64,000 nt of DNA from Silene conica (GCA_029255685.2 CM055320.2:13626614-13690613); one strand, 5' to 3'. Counted from the stretch's first letter, positions 12,001 to 23,699 are shown. Notes: generated by a model from the letters alone, not told the origin. Numbers and translations: made by a program.

Positions 12001-13929
12001 TACTTCTTGCTTGCTTACTCTCTCTATTCACATCTTGTCTTCTTTTTGGGCTCCCTTGGCTCGCGACCTGCCAACCTTGTCCAAGTGGCTCTAAAGAAGC
12101 ATGTCCCACTATAGGCAGATCGGGTAACTTCAAGAAATTTCAGTGTGCTCCTTCCCATTATAATGATCTGGCAAGTTTGATTTTCAACACAAACGATGAT
12201 GCTATCCGAAATCTTTTTCGGCACAGCACGGATAAAGAGTTTCATGGCGTAACAATGCTCATCTTTTTTGTGACTTGTTTTTTCCTTAGTATTATAAGTT
12301 ACGGGCTTGTGGTCCCATCCGGCCTCTTTGTACCTGTAATTGTTACTGGTGCATCATATGGACGGTATGTTGGGATGCTACTAGGTTCATATACCAGTCT
12401 TAACCATGGTCTCTTTGCTGTGCTTGGTGCCGCTGCTTTTCTTGGTGGGTCCATGAGAATGACAGTTTCTTTGTGTGTTATCCTCCTAGAGATTACCAAC
12501 AACCTGTTACTGTTGCCTCTAATTATGCTGGTTTTGCTTATTTCCAAGACGGTAGCAGATTGTTTTAACTGTAATATATATGATGTTATGATGAAGATGA
12601 AGGGCTTTCCTTACCTTGAAGCTCAGGTTGAGCCCTACATGCGGCAACTTACTGTAGCCGACGTCGTTACGGGACCACTTCAGTCTTTTCATGGGATCGA
12701 GAAGGTGGGAAATATTGTGCATGTTCTCAGGTCGTCACGTCACAATGGGTTTCCTGTATTTGATGAGCAGGAACATTCTAAGCAGCCAGTTTTGTTTGGT
12801 CTAATCCTCCGTGCTCATTTAATTGTGTTGCTGAAGAAGAAAGCTTTCTTTTTTACACCAGTGAGAACAGATGCTGAAGCATTTGACCAGTTCTCCTCGG
12901 TGGATTTTGCCAAACGTGGGTCCGGAGTTGCTGATGACATTGATGATATCAAATTGACTAATGAAGAAATGGAGATGTTTGTAGATCTTCACCCGTTCAG
13001 TAATGCTTCTCCATATACGGTCGTGGAGACGATGTCTTTAGCAAAAGCTCTTATACTTTTCCGACAAGTTGGTCTCAGGCATATGCTCGTTATACCAAAG
13101 ACACCGGATGTAAGTATTCGTGATCCCTTCTGTCAATTGTAGGTATTAGTTTCTTAGCAAGACTTGGAAACATATTTCTAAAAAAGTTAATCCGATTCAC
13201 GAGTGACTTTGGCACTTCACCTCGAAGCCAGCAGATAACAACCCAAACATGTCTTGAGACCTGAATTGACCCAATTCAACTCATAAACGCTGTGAACTTT
13301 GTTGGAGCTGATGATAATCCGGCCTAAAACCACCTGTCTCTAAAATGACAAAGACCAGATAGAAAACGAATAATTTGAACTGACCCAACTTTTTCTATAT
13401 AACAGTAACCAAAGGGTTACTCCTACTCATGACCGTTGACCTAAAAATGAGCCGACCCTTACTAACCCGCCCAGTACATGTATAAATTGACCTGTTTGCC
13501 TACTCTAAGGCCACATTAAGTGAGAGCTTGAAACAAGATGTGGGTGGGGGCTAAGTAGAGATGCACACACACACACACACCACATTAGGTCGCTCAGATG
13601 TTAGCTAGCTAGCCGGTAAAACTGTTCCGGGGGTGGAACTCACGAGTGACCAATGTTTCACTGTTATTAATTTCACCAATGCGACTCCTTTTTAAATCTA
13701 TCCCTAATCACATATTCAGATAACATGTCATATATATCTCTAGCTGCAATGTTGCTTTGATGTGTTCTTGATGAAAACGTGTGATTTTCTGCAGAGACCA
13801 CCGGTGGTAGGGATGTTGACGAGGCATGACTTCATGGCCGAACACATATTGAATTTGTATCCGTCTCTGGTGCAACGAAAGTGGAAAAGGCTGCGATTCC
13901 CATTCCCTCCACTCTCAAAATTCTTGTAG
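9012..13929 (+). CDS. CLC-G: Chloride channel/transporter CLC-g-like, 7 exons, intact
   Basis: Exons: 9012-9181, 10132-10332, 10433-10610, 10912-11174, 11441-11710, 11981-13109, 13795-13929. All introns are GT-AG and phases agree, giving 781 residues, a usual length for plant CLCs of this clade. The ATG at 9012 is the first in frame. The protein is a multi-pass anion transporter with two C-terminal CBS domains (exons 6-7), expected in an endomembrane such as the vacuole. Visible landmarks are GSGVP at 156-160 (Ser favours chloride over nitrate), GKAGP at 198-202, GGVLFALEE at 259-267 with the second Glu as proton-path residue, GLFVPVIVTGASYGR, and RPPVVGMLTRHDF near the end. Ala replaces the gating glutamate of GKEGP; to my knowledge this is also true of Arabidopsis CLC-g, and it is the main reason for choosing CLC-g over CLC-c. 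The N-terminus has a Gly run coded by GGA repeats. Assignment to the c/g clade is firm; the exact orthologue is inference. Confidence 0.92.
9360..9437 (-). repeat. SINE-like fragment in CLC intron 1
   Basis: Read on the minus strand this contains CTCAATGGCTCCCGCAAATT and then TACGCAGCCTTGGGC. Closely similar phrases occur at 16302-16370 and 20495-20560. The wording resembles the body of plant SINEs, but no A/B box or tail could be defined. Confidence 0.4.
13564..13581. repeat. (CA)n microsatellite in CLC intron 6
   Basis: Nine uninterrupted CA units within the last intron of the CLC gene. Confidence 0.9.
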
Positions 13930-14637
13930 CACTGCAGTTGGAAGTCACAAAGGATGACTATACGGGCTTGAATCTCATCGCATCAAAACTGTCCTCATGT
14001 CTCCCTTCACCGCCGTACAGGAAAAAGTTTATAGGACTGCACAGGTCACCGTGACTCCAATTTTAGCCAACGGAATTCCGAGTCTTAGTTTGAGTTTGTA
14101 AAATACACTAGGATCTCAAGGTCCAAGTGAATCCATAGTCACTATCCCAGATAGTTTATTTTTTTGCCATTTTGGATTCATTATTTATTAAAGATGGTCA
14201 TTGTAAATAGAACTACTTATATTTATCATCTCATTTTCGCATTGTACATCCGTCTCCAGAGCAGTTAAATGGTATTTTCCGGCATTCACTTTTGTTACTT
14301 ATAAAGCTTCTTTCCTACTGTATATTTATAATCAACGAAGTAACAATCTGAATAAAAAAGCAGAGGAAAATATGCAACACCATATGATCTGATTGATACA
14401 TTATTCCAACTCAAGCAATGCAATTGATTCTCAAACAAAACAAAATAAATCTAGGCTGATGGTTTTCTAAAAACACCACTACCAGAGCTACACTATGCTC
14501 TATTAAGATGCAATTTTGGATTTTGGTTTCGGGATATAAGTATACAATGTACAGTAAATTTCACTAAGGCGGAGTTAATTTAACGCCAACCATGAAGCGT
14601 AAACACAGTATGGTACATTAGCAGGAAGGATTTCAGT
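13930..14637. other. Intergenic region between two convergent genes
   Basis: Holds the 3' untranslated regions of the CLC gene (+) and the kinase gene (-), which face each other across about 0.7 kb. No other coding sequence is visible. AATAAA at about 14351 is a candidate polyadenylation signal on the plus strand. Confidence 0.6.
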
Positions 14638-17600
14638 CTACGCATGTCTAGTGTTCTGATACTCCAGCCTTATCGCCCATAACTGCTCCCCAACTGTTTT
14701 CATGTCTGGTCGATCTCCTCGTACAGGAGCCGCACATTGAAACACCAGACAGAATATCTTCTTTAGTAATTCCCCATCTACTGATTGTCTCATCAGTGGA
14801 TCAAGAAGCGTCAGCACATTGCCTCCATTGAAGCTATTGACGGCCTGCACCAATATCATTCAAACATGTTATTAAAAGGCAAGTTATAACTTATAACTCA
14901 GTTGCATCTTATCAAACGCAAATACTAGTGTAAGGCGGGATTACAAAAGTAATGCTGTATAAATGCATGTATTTTGATATTTGACCTAAATACTGTGCAA
15001 AAAAAACTCATAAGGAGTATATGGGCATGGATATCTTTCTTGGATGCATTTACAACAATTACCGCCTTACAAGAACAATTGGTCAAAACTCACTAGAATC
15101 ATAAAGAGGATTAATTTACTGAAGTCAAGTATGCATGAACTCGGACAGTTGAAATTTAGGACAATCGTTCAGTAATTGTTGCATTATGTTTCCAGCCTAC
15201 GAGTAATCAGCATGCAATAACCCAATGTAAAATCCAATAACAGCAAGAAACAAAAAGTGTCATCTTGCACACAGTTTTCAGAACGACTTAACAGTCACCG
15301 AAGTTTAAAGGCACAGTGCTTCGAAGTGTAAGATAAGAAGCTTACCCATCTGATAGTTACTCTCTCTGGAACAGGTTTTTTGGGTTCCACAGGACGACGT
15401 CCGCTTAAAATCTCTAAAAGCAAAATCCCAAACGAGTAGACATCGCTCTTAGGGGTGAGTTGATAAGTCTTCATGTACTCAGGATCAAGATAACCAACTG
15501 TCCCTTTCACTTTGGTTGAAATATGAGTTTGGTCACCATCAACCGGACCGACTCTTGCAAATCCAAAGTCAGCTACTTTGGCCTTGTAATTATCGGTCAG
15601 AAGAATGTTGGACGACTTCACATCACGATGGATGATTTGCTTCTCTATTGTCAATTTATCAGTAATTTTTTATAAATTAGAACGTTGAGAGTCGAAAGAG
15701 AACTAATCAATAAGTACAATCAATAGGCCATCTTCTGAATATGTTGGACAAACACAGCTATTTCAATGTGATTGGTGCTTTATATTATTGTTATTATTAT
15801 TATTATTATTATTCTCATTATTATGTGCTTTGGGATGTTTTTAATTAGACCAGATTACTTTACCTGCATACAAATGAAGATAAGTTAAGCCATGTGCAAT
15901 ATCTATGGCAATCTCAAGGCGCTGACCAAAATCCAAAATCTTGCCCCTCAACCCTGTCACATTAAGACCAAAATATCAGCACTTCATAATGGAAAGATTG
16001 GGGAAATTTCTGTGCCGAGTAAGTCTTACCATCCAAATGTTCTCTCAAGGTACCATTTGGAACATATTCAGTAACGATAAGCCGTTCGTTTCCTTTATCA
16101 ACAAATCCTATCAGTTTCACCAGGCTGCGGTGTTCAATTTTTGATAGGATCTCAATTTCACAGTTGAATTCAGCAGAATCGAAATTTTCCTGTCGTTAAG
16201 TAGAAGAAAAGAATGGTCTATTGGTAATAATAGAATTTTCACAGCTATATACACATTAGTGACATTACAATATATCTAGATACTTATACAACAACACATT
16301 ACCCCAGTGCCTCAAAGGCTCCCGCAATTGAGGGGTAAAGGAGGTTAGTGTCCACACGGACAAGCTATTCATATTAAAAATTGCCGAAAACTATACTGAA
16401 TGTAACATCACATACAATATAAAGATGCAAGATAAGTTTTGCTAGTTATTCTACTTTATTCCATCATAATCCAAAACCAAAGAACAGCGAGTCTTAGGCT
16501 TCATTGGAAACAATGGAATTTTACCTAGACACTGTTACACTGCTTAAATCCTCAAAGTATCATCCAAGTATACGAGTTTCTAGGTTCTAAACACTAAGTT
16601 TCCAAAAGGAATAAATACATTTTGTTACACCAATCCATTCCAAACTACCTAGTACCCGCCCATGTTCTAGAGTCAAACTTGTAAAACATTGACCTTGATT
16701 ATACTTAATCAAATTCATAAAATTTTAAGAAAAACTAATACATTTATGTTTGTTTACATAGAGGTTTCGGAAAATCATAATTCCAACACAAAAAATTAAT
16801 ATATATACAAATGGAGAAAAATGTGGTCAAATTGTCATTTCATAGAACGTAAAAAGTTAAAAGGGTAGTTTGGAATGGATTGGAGGGAGACAGGGAGTAC
16901 AACATATGGGCTTTATCAATTACAAAGGAGTGCTTATTTTGTAAAACTTGCTCGAAACGAAGATACAGCTTAAGATGAAGGTGAAGGTTTGTAGTGTGAT
17001 CTTACTCACCCTTTTAGCTCGCTTCACAGCAATCCACGGTCCATTTTGTAGCTGGGCCTTGTATACATTCCCAAAACCACCTTCACCTATCTTAAAGGTT
17101 GATGAGAAATTATGGGTGGCTTTTGAAATCTGACTGAAACTGAGATGAACTGACCCAAACCTATTGAGCTTTGGGGACATTGGATATCGAGGACTAGATG
17201 GGGGGTGCCGGGATTGACCAGGACTGGGTGGAGGGTATCGCGATGGCGATGGACTAGGTGGTGCATGCCTCCATGGACTAGCTGTGACCTTTTCCGGATT
17301 TGAAATCATCTCGAAAGAGGAAGATGAATCCACTGTAGAAGAATTTATTTAGTCAGCAGTCTAGCTTAAACAAAGTTAACTGCCCTTAAACTGCTGGCTT
17401 CATATTACAATTGACAGCAAGATAAATGTGTCCGAAGTCAGAAGTCAGAACTTGTGACCGTCTTACAAGTGAAACCAAACCCAAAAGCCTATAGTTAAAT
17501 GAGGAACACATACAAATCTGGGTTGATCTTACATGTGAGATTGTCTCAAAAAAGACTCACTAAGATATTTCGGTCTTTTGGATTAGCAAATCATAACTTA

Positions 17601-17966
17601 ATGAGACTTCAACAAAGATCAATCGGGTTATTACTTACTTAGTGTCAGATCCCTCTGAGAATCATTGACATTAACTTCCTTCTTCTTAGCTTGAAAGCAG
17701 GGACAAATTAACATACAACCCAAAAGGAGAACTCCAGGTATTGCCATGCCCACAATTCCCGGTGAATAAGCATAGTGGTCACTGTTTACGACTTTATCTA
17801 AGTGAGATAATGGGACTTCGGCTTCCTCTTTGATTCCGCTAAGAAGTTTCCTTCCAGCCTCTAGTGCAAAGGCTTGTGGCCAGTATATACACGATGTCAA
17901 GCTTAACAAGCATATGAAAACTTTTGAACCAAAATAGCAGAAATTCATCCTCAGATCCCCAATCAT
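14638..17966 (-). CDS. Calmodulin-binding receptor-like kinase (CRCK family), 6 exons, intact
   Basis: Exons, in transcript order: 17966-17639, 17332-17010, 16189-16030, 15953-15864, 15644-15346, 14844-14638. All are bounded by GT-AG and phases agree, giving 468 residues. An alternative start is Met7 at 17948. Residues 7-34 look like a signal peptide, 71-91 a single membrane span, and 130-165 a Ser/Pro-rich linker ([18 protein letters not shown]). The Ser/Thr kinase domain has GEGGFG at 192-197, catalytic Lys213, HRD at 306-308 (an RD kinase), DFG at 326-328 and [10 protein letters not shown] before the C-lobe. The stretches [11 protein letters not shown] and [11 protein letters not shown] are typical of CRCK1/2/3, which bind calmodulin and act at the plasma membrane in stress and immune signalling. 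All catalytic residues are present. Family is firm; which CRCK member it is cannot be said. Confidence 0.9.
15781..15826. repeat. (ATT)n microsatellite in kinase intron
   Basis: About ten ATT units with one or two interruptions, inside the intron between kinase exons 4 and 5. Confidence 0.8.
16302..16370 (+). repeat. SINE-like fragment in kinase intron 2
   Basis: Contains GTGCCTCAAAGGCTCCCGCA followed by AGGGGTAAAGGAGG, close to the fragments at 9360-9437 (opposite strand) and 20495-20560. A short piece of the same dispersed family. Confidence 0.4.
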
Positions 17967-19420
17967 CACAGCCCCAGTTCAAACCCTCATCTTTGAGAAA
18001 CTAGAGATTTGCCAAAGACAGAAACGTTCAAAAAAAACTCTGTACACTCATTACGGTAACCAGTATATAGCTTGTATCACATGCACATTTCCCTTGGATG
18101 AAAAGAAAGGGTGGAATTGTTTGATCCGATAAATGCTGAAGATTAATATACAAAAATGTCATTATGTCAGCATATAAAACAAGCTTCCATGGGTAAACTA
18201 AATAGAACCTGACAATATTGACGCTATGAAGCAGATGAGATATACGAGTTGAACTCTTCAATATTGTACATATTGTACAACAAGGAACTCATACTCAAGA
18301 TGACATAAACGATACTCCGTATCTCACAACACATTCCATTTATACCAGATAGAGGCCACACTTTATGAGTAATGAATTGTTGTTAGCAGCAAGATATAGT
18401 TTAATTGTAACAATAAAATGCATACACTCCCAACTATCATCTCGAATAACTTCACCATCCAACAAATGGTAATATATACATACAACATACAACACAGTTG
18501 AACTAGAAATACATATGTCTAGCATAGAATTAAGTAACATGCAACACAAACAAAACTGAATCATTCCCCCCAAATAAGCACAACCATCAAAGGCAGATAG
18601 TAGTTAGTACTAGCAAAATCTTCGTAAGCTCTGTAGCACATAAAAACTCGTCTGCGAAATGCAATCTCTGAAGTTCCAATTTCATAATTGAGCAAAGTTA
18701 TGAACACCCAATAAGCTTAAGACAAACATATGACATCCCAGATGATCAAACAACCAATTCCACCAAGATTACTATCGTTACCGACTGAAATAAAGCACAA
18801 AAGAACTAGGAATTAGGGTTCTAACAGTCTATAACACATACATACATAAACCAAAGAACTAGGAATTAGGGTTCTAACAAGATAATTAATAACCATAAAC
18901 TAAAATGGAAATATGAACATTTTTGCACAGAATTTCAATCCAAATTAGGTAAGAATAAAAATAGTATTATTTTACAAGAACAGCATTATTGACTGAATTT
19001 AACAAAAGAACAAAACTTTCCAACTCCAAGATGTTCAAAATCATCAACTAAAACAAACCCAAATTACCAAATGCTACAAAAATCCACGAAAACACAAAGA
19101 ACCCATCATGTTGCACCTAGGGTTCTAACAAATTAGGTAATTTATGATAAAAAACAGCATAAAAATCAAAACTTTAATCAATCAATCAAGAGTACATCAA
19201 CAAACCTTGAAAAAGAGTAAAGTTGAATTCTTTGAATGATTAGAAAGGAGAGAAAATGAAGAAGAAAAGAGAAAAATGAAAAGTGGAAAGAGCTGGAAAA
19301 AGAGGGTGTTGCTATGTAGCACAGAACAAGGTGTTGTTGACTTAACATATTTTATGCAGTCAAGTGGGATTTTGTTGACTGTTTTTATTTCTGAGTTTTT
19401 TCCCAAATGAAAATCATTTC
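17967..19420 (-). promoter_or_regulatory. Probable 5' UTR, 5'-UTR intron and promoter of the kinase gene
   Basis: No coding sequence is visible upstream of the kinase ATG. At about 19205 the minus strand reads CTTTTTCAAGGTTTGTTGAT, a good splice-donor context preceded by a purine/pyrimidine-biased stretch (19205-19300) typical of a plant 5' leader. A 5'-UTR intron of about 1.2 kb is therefore likely. The phrase AACTAGGAATTAGGGTTCTA occurs twice within this intron (18806, 18857). This is inference; RNA reads would settle it. Confidence 0.35.
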
Positions 19421-19609
19421 AAATCAATAAAGTCTACTTCACGCAATTTTTTTGATTGGATTCATCATTTGGTGAATTCACACATAATGATCAAATAATA
19501 TTTAGTTTTTTTTTCCCTAAGTTATACATATAATTTGTTTTATTAAATTTCAAAATATAGTTTCTTTTTAAATTGTAATATGAATTTATTTCCATTTTCG
19601 TGAACGCGG

Positions 19610-19950
19610 ACACGCGGTGTGAGTTTTAATTGAGAGTGTATTTTGAGAAAATTTATGTAAGTAGATTTATTGAAATAGATCGAGCTTGTCACGATTAGAG
19701 GAATGTGATGTTGTCATGTTGCTGATGGATGGAGAAGGAAGGAGGGCAAAATAGTTCTTAATGATAAATATATGATAAATATAGATTTATTTGAGAAAAT
19801 GGTGTGAGTTTTAATTTAATGAGAATATATTTTGAGAAAGTTTATTTATCGAAATAGAAATAGTACGCTTGTCACAATTACAGTCAATATGATGATGGAG
19901 GAAGAAGGGAGGAGGGAAAAGTAGTTTTTAATGATGAAAAGTGGAAGAGT
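19610..19950. repeat. Degenerate direct duplication of about 180 bp
   Basis: The block 19620-19770 (gtgagttttaattgagagtg, then gagaaaatttatgtaag, then gcttgtcac) recurs in order at 19801-19945 (gtgagttttaatttaatgag, gagaaagtttatttatcg, gcttgtcac), each ending in a gga-rich stretch and AGTTTTTAATGATGA or similar. Non-coding. Confidence 0.55.
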
Positions 19951-20494
19951 GCGTTTCTCTTATTTCGTATTTCACCTAATTAATCGTGCACAACTTATTT
20001 AACTTAAAAGAAAGAAGGGGGGACAAAGAGGAACGATCAAAAGAAAAAATTTCAATAATGATTCAATTCTTGTTTTTGTTTAATTCAAATTAGAGTTATA
20101 TAATTGATTTAGTTAATTTAAACATTTTAATTAGAGGAACCGAAGAAATTTAGTTGAGTTTATATTGCGAGTTGTGATCGAATTTTCCTCTTATTTGTTT
20201 GTTAGCCGACTTTCAGTGTTGGTATATGTTAAGGAGAAGACAAACACTAGACCTTATATCAGTGGCGTTTTTGGCATGGGTGTAGGTATGGATGGCAACG
20301 GGCCGGATCTGGACCGGGTCCAGTAGGATCCAGATCCAGATCCGTTTTTGGCAACAGGATTCAGATCCGACTCGGATCCGACGGGTCCAGAAAGGTCAGA
20401 TCCAGATTCGGCCCTGCGGATCCGGGTAGGATTCGGGTTTTACGCGGGTCCCATGGAAATTGAACAGGGTCATAAACTTGCATAAATTTCAGCT

Positions 20495-20560
20495 CAAGTG
20501 CCTCAGGGCTCCTACATATGGTGGGTAAGAGGATCAAATGTATGCAGCCTTATTTCTATT
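20495..20560 (+). repeat. SINE-like fragment inside the hAT-like element
   Basis: Contains GTGCCTCAGGGCTCCTACAT and AAATGTATGCAGCCTTA, similar to the fragments in the CLC and kinase introns. Confidence 0.4.
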
Positions 20561-20899
20561 TTTACAACAAAACAGATAATGGTAACAACACAGAAGGTTG
20601 TTCACAGCTAGTAGTGATGAAAAATGCTTTGAAATTTGCATTAAATGACGGCACTTTATAGTTAAAATAATGCGAATTTAAAAAAAAACAAATGGGTCGG
20701 TTTCATTTGTGAGGCGGACTTAAGAATTAGGCAGACTTCCTTTGCCTTATTCTACAAATCCTCTGCTTCATAAAGAGACTTTCTTTTTTTAAGTAAACCT
20801 TTTTGCTTGTAAACCTTTTTGCTTTATTTCATCGGTTGAAAACTAAAAAAATAGAAAACTTTTGGTTCCATCAGAAATGAAACACACAAGAATCGCCAT

Positions 20900-21193
20900 T
20901 CATGTAGATATATTTGTTTGTATTTCGCTGGGAGCCTTACTTTTACTAGGTAATCCTTCATAATATTTGTTGGTCAGACAAAAACCAACAGCCTCCATGA
21001 CAGCTTTAGAAGTGAAATTTTCCGAGCCAATAAGTTCCAAACTTTTGAACTGCCTTTGCTTTTCCTTGCCAATGATGTCGTGCACTTCTGGATCAACATC
21101 ACCAAGCGAATAGTCCTTAAAGCTACTTGGATCACCTGAGTTGAACCAGACAACGAGTTTATGCAAGTTTATGGCAGGGCGGCAGCGAGGCAC
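20900..21193 (-). pseudogene. Serine hydroxymethyltransferase N-terminal fragment (plastid type)
   Basis: The minus strand reads [19 protein letters not shown], then [19 protein letters not shown], then [11 protein letters not shown]. These match the N-terminal part of SHMT, the PLP enzyme that interconverts serine and glycine with tetrahydrofolate. The phrase RQFKSLEL...SENFTS...AVMEAVG fits the plastid isoform better than the mitochondrial or cytosolic ones as I know them. Changes at well conserved positions are Gly for Ala in ELIASENF, Phe for Ser in VGSCL, and Tyr for Ser in KYSEG. Homology stops before the conserved RYYGG, and an unrelated tail follows to the stop. The active-site lysine region is missing, so it cannot be an enzyme. 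An upstream pyrimidine-rich stretch (21200-21290) could be the captured 5' UTR. It sits inside a hAT-like element, so transposon capture is the simplest origin. Confidence 0.8.
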
Positions 21194-21625
21194 AGGGCGA
21201 CAGGGGTTTGATTTTAGGGTTTGGGAATTGGGAGGAATCAGAGAGAAAGTGAGAGACAGTAGAAAAATTAGAAATGAAATGGTTTGAGGCCCAGTCCAAC
21301 TCCAGCGGAAATTTGAAAAATGTTTTTTTTTTAATTATTAAAAACGGGTCTTAGGGTCGGATCCGGGTCTTGCAACAAAATCCAAATCCAGATCCGTTTT
21401 TAAACTTGTGGATCCAGATCCGATCCAGATCCGACGGGTCCAAAATTTAAGGATCCAGATCCGGTCCAGCAGGGTCGAGTCCAACGGATCTGGACCGGAT
21501 CCAGGATCTATTGCCATCCCTAGGTGTAGGGGGTTCACCTGCACCTCCTTGTTCTGAAATATTTACAAATTTAGTAAGTCTTGTTTGTGACGGATATTTT
21601 GTGAGATAAAATGGATACAAAATTA

Positions 21626-22766
21626 AGGCGTTGTTTGGTAAACAACATATTGCAAAAAAATTAGCATATTTGAGGTAATTAGCATGTTTGACCAATCAAT
21701 ATGCTATTTGGACTGTTTGGTAAACAACATATTGAAATAGTAGATTGGGCTTCAATATGCTCTTTTGGAATATGCTGCTCAAAGAGTATATTGACAAAAA
21801 TAAAAAATTATCTTTTTACCCTTCAAAAAATATTAACCCTATTTTTGTTGCACAGTTCTTCATTCTCTCCTATCTATGCAAAATGTACGTTTTTTTTTTC
21901 CTCTAACTTGTTTTTCAATTTTTCTAAAAATTATTTAGTAGCATATTCCATGTGTAATATGTATTGTTTGTTCAGTAGGTCTCTTGAGAGACCGCCTTTT
22001 AATAAGCTTATTGAGAGACTATTGTACAAATTTAAGAAAAAATGGGACTAAAGTTAATAAAATAGGTACAAATCACGATTAAACATAAACTTAGTACATT
22101 TATTAGGTAAATAGGTACGAAATTACTATGGTACAATTAATGACAAAATGGTTACGAAATACAAATAAAATGGTACAAAAGAATAGTCTCTCAATATTTT
22201 ATTGAAAGACCGTCTCTCCCAAGTTTTAGTGTTGTTTGTTTTTGTCTGTTTATGCTTTGATTTTTCTTAACTCAAAACTTATAGAGTAAATGATTTTCGT
22301 TAAATCCATTTTATGTGGTATTTTTGTGGTTAAGTATCATGGAAATGAGTTTAGAGGAGCACCTCTGAGGGGTTCAAAGGAATTTTTTAACAGGGCTCAT
22401 TCTCCGTTAAGAAATTGTATTGAGAGGACATTTGGTGTTCTCAAAGCGCGATGGAAAATTTTACGAAGGATGCCTCAATATATACTAAAAAATCAAATAT
22501 GATCATTTGTGGAACTTTTGCATTACATAATTATATAAGAAGAAATACAATTAGAGATATATTTTGACAAATATTACTCAATAATTTATTCATGTCTTTT
22601 TTTGTCATTTAACAAATGATTGAGATAATCTGCTAATTACCAAACACCTTTGACAAATTCTGCTAATTGAATATGCTAGTCAAAACTGCCAACAAATTCT
22701 GCTAGTCAAATCTACTTTTACAATCTGCTCCTGCTAATATTAATCCGCTATTTACCAAACAGGGCC
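21626..22766 (+). mobile_element. PIF/Harbinger remnant, internally deleted
   Basis: Flanked by TTA at 21623-21625 and 22767-22769, the target site of PIF/Harbinger. The left terminus GGCGTTGTTTGGTAAA and the right terminus in reverse complement GGCCCTGTTTGGTAAA agree at 14 of 16 bases. The interior keeps only the 3' end of a transposase frame. Its ends and sequence are unlike the large elements at 25.7-37 kb, so it is a different family. Confidence 0.7.
22344..22502 (+). pseudogene. Harbinger-type DDE transposase, C-terminal fragment
   Basis: The frame reads GAPLRGSKEFFNRAHSPLRN and then CIERTFGVLKARWKILRRMP before a stop. This is the region around the catalytic glutamate of the DDE_Tnp_4 domain in PIF/Harbinger (ALP1/HARBI1-like) transposases: the Glu of IERTFG is the third catalytic acid. 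The two catalytic aspartates upstream are missing. A non-functional remnant. Confidence 0.75.
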
Positions 22767-22869
22767 TTAGTGGAGAAAGGGGACCACATGAACAGTGTCA
22801 GAGAGAGAAAAAGTGGGTATTTTGTGAGAGGAAACGGTATCCGTCACAAACGCCGTCACAAATAAGAAT

Positions 22870-23640
22870 GTGTGTTACAAATTAGTTTCAATAAAGAAAT
22901 TGTTAAAAATTTAGTGGTGTAGTGGTCAAATACTTAGTTTTTATTTGTGTGGTCATGTGTTCGACCCTCATAGCTAACATTTTTACACTTTTATGAGTTT
23001 TATCTCATTTTGACATAAATTGTGATTTTAATGTTATACTTTTAATTTCGTGACTTAAAAAAATATCCTCTTATTTAACTACAATTATTTGAAATATATT
23101 ATAAAACGCAGTCTTTTCACATTAAAGATCTACTCCCCCCATCTTATCATATGTTAACGAGAGTATATACTTATAAATTTATACAAAATATTTTATTTAT
23201 ACTTTCTTGAATTTTTTAGATCCATTTTTTAAATTGTGTTTTACTTTTGCATCACGATTTTCTTGTGTGTAAATTTTAGTTCCCATCCTCGAAATCATTG
23301 TTAAGTTTTTGCAACGCTATGAACTAGTCCTAGATTCGCCCCTGACAATTATATTATCTTTCACTCAATTCTTTTTACAAAGAGTTTTTGCTTGAGACGG
23401 ATACAAGGCAGGGCAAGTGGGAAGATAAGTGGGAGAAAATTGATTATTTTATGTGTCGTGCCACCGACATTGAATTATTTTATGTGTTGTGCCACTTATA
23501 TTGTGTGGAAGAGGCAATATCCGTCTTCAACTTGTGACAAATAGTGAACTCCTTAATGAAAATTTGTGATTTTTTTATGGCTTCCAAACCAATGGTTTAA
23601 AGATCAAATGTTTATTTCATCAACAACAATAGTTTGTCTT
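22870..23640. other. AT-rich intergenic DNA with a MITE fragment
   Basis: No gene seen. Bases 23385-23540 hold a degraded GTGACGG-type piece: TTGCTTGAGACGGATACAAG at one end and CAATATCCGTCTTCAACTTG at the other, with the phrase TTATTTTATGTGTCGTGCCAC occurring twice in variant form between them. Confidence 0.4.
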
Positions 23641-23699
23641 ACACTTCACTTGGCATTATTATCCCCGGCGGATTGCTCATGTAGTCCTTCTTGGTCACT

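Larger units (their letters stand above)
20287..21522. mobile_element. hAT-like non-autonomous element with captured SHMT fragment
   Basis: Flanked by the 8-bp direct repeat GGTGTAGG (20279-20286 and 21523-21530), the target-site length of hAT elements. The left end is TATGGATGGCAAC and the right end in reverse complement is TAGGGATGGCAATA. Both subterminal regions are packed with GGATCC, CAGATCCG and GGTCCAG words, about 170 bp on each side, in inverted orientation. The 1,236-bp element has no transposase, so it would need one in trans. Its interior contains a piece of a host metabolic gene (20900-21193) and a SINE-like piece. Confidence 0.75.
21580..22866. repeat. GTGACGG-type MITE interrupted by a Harbinger element
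   Basis: The left arm reads CTTGTTTGTGACGGATATTT and the right arm, in reverse complement, CTTATTTGTGACGGCG followed by TTTGTGACGGATACC. Between the arms lie the phrases TTTTGTGAGATAAAATGG and TTTTGTGAGAGGAAACGG that belong to the MITE. The element at 21626-22766 has split it. Confidence 0.5.

Noticed and set aside
21338-21695. Frames rich in Asp, Pro, Gly and Ser near 21.4 kb
   Set aside because: They are read from the GGATCC-type subterminal repeats of the hAT-like element.
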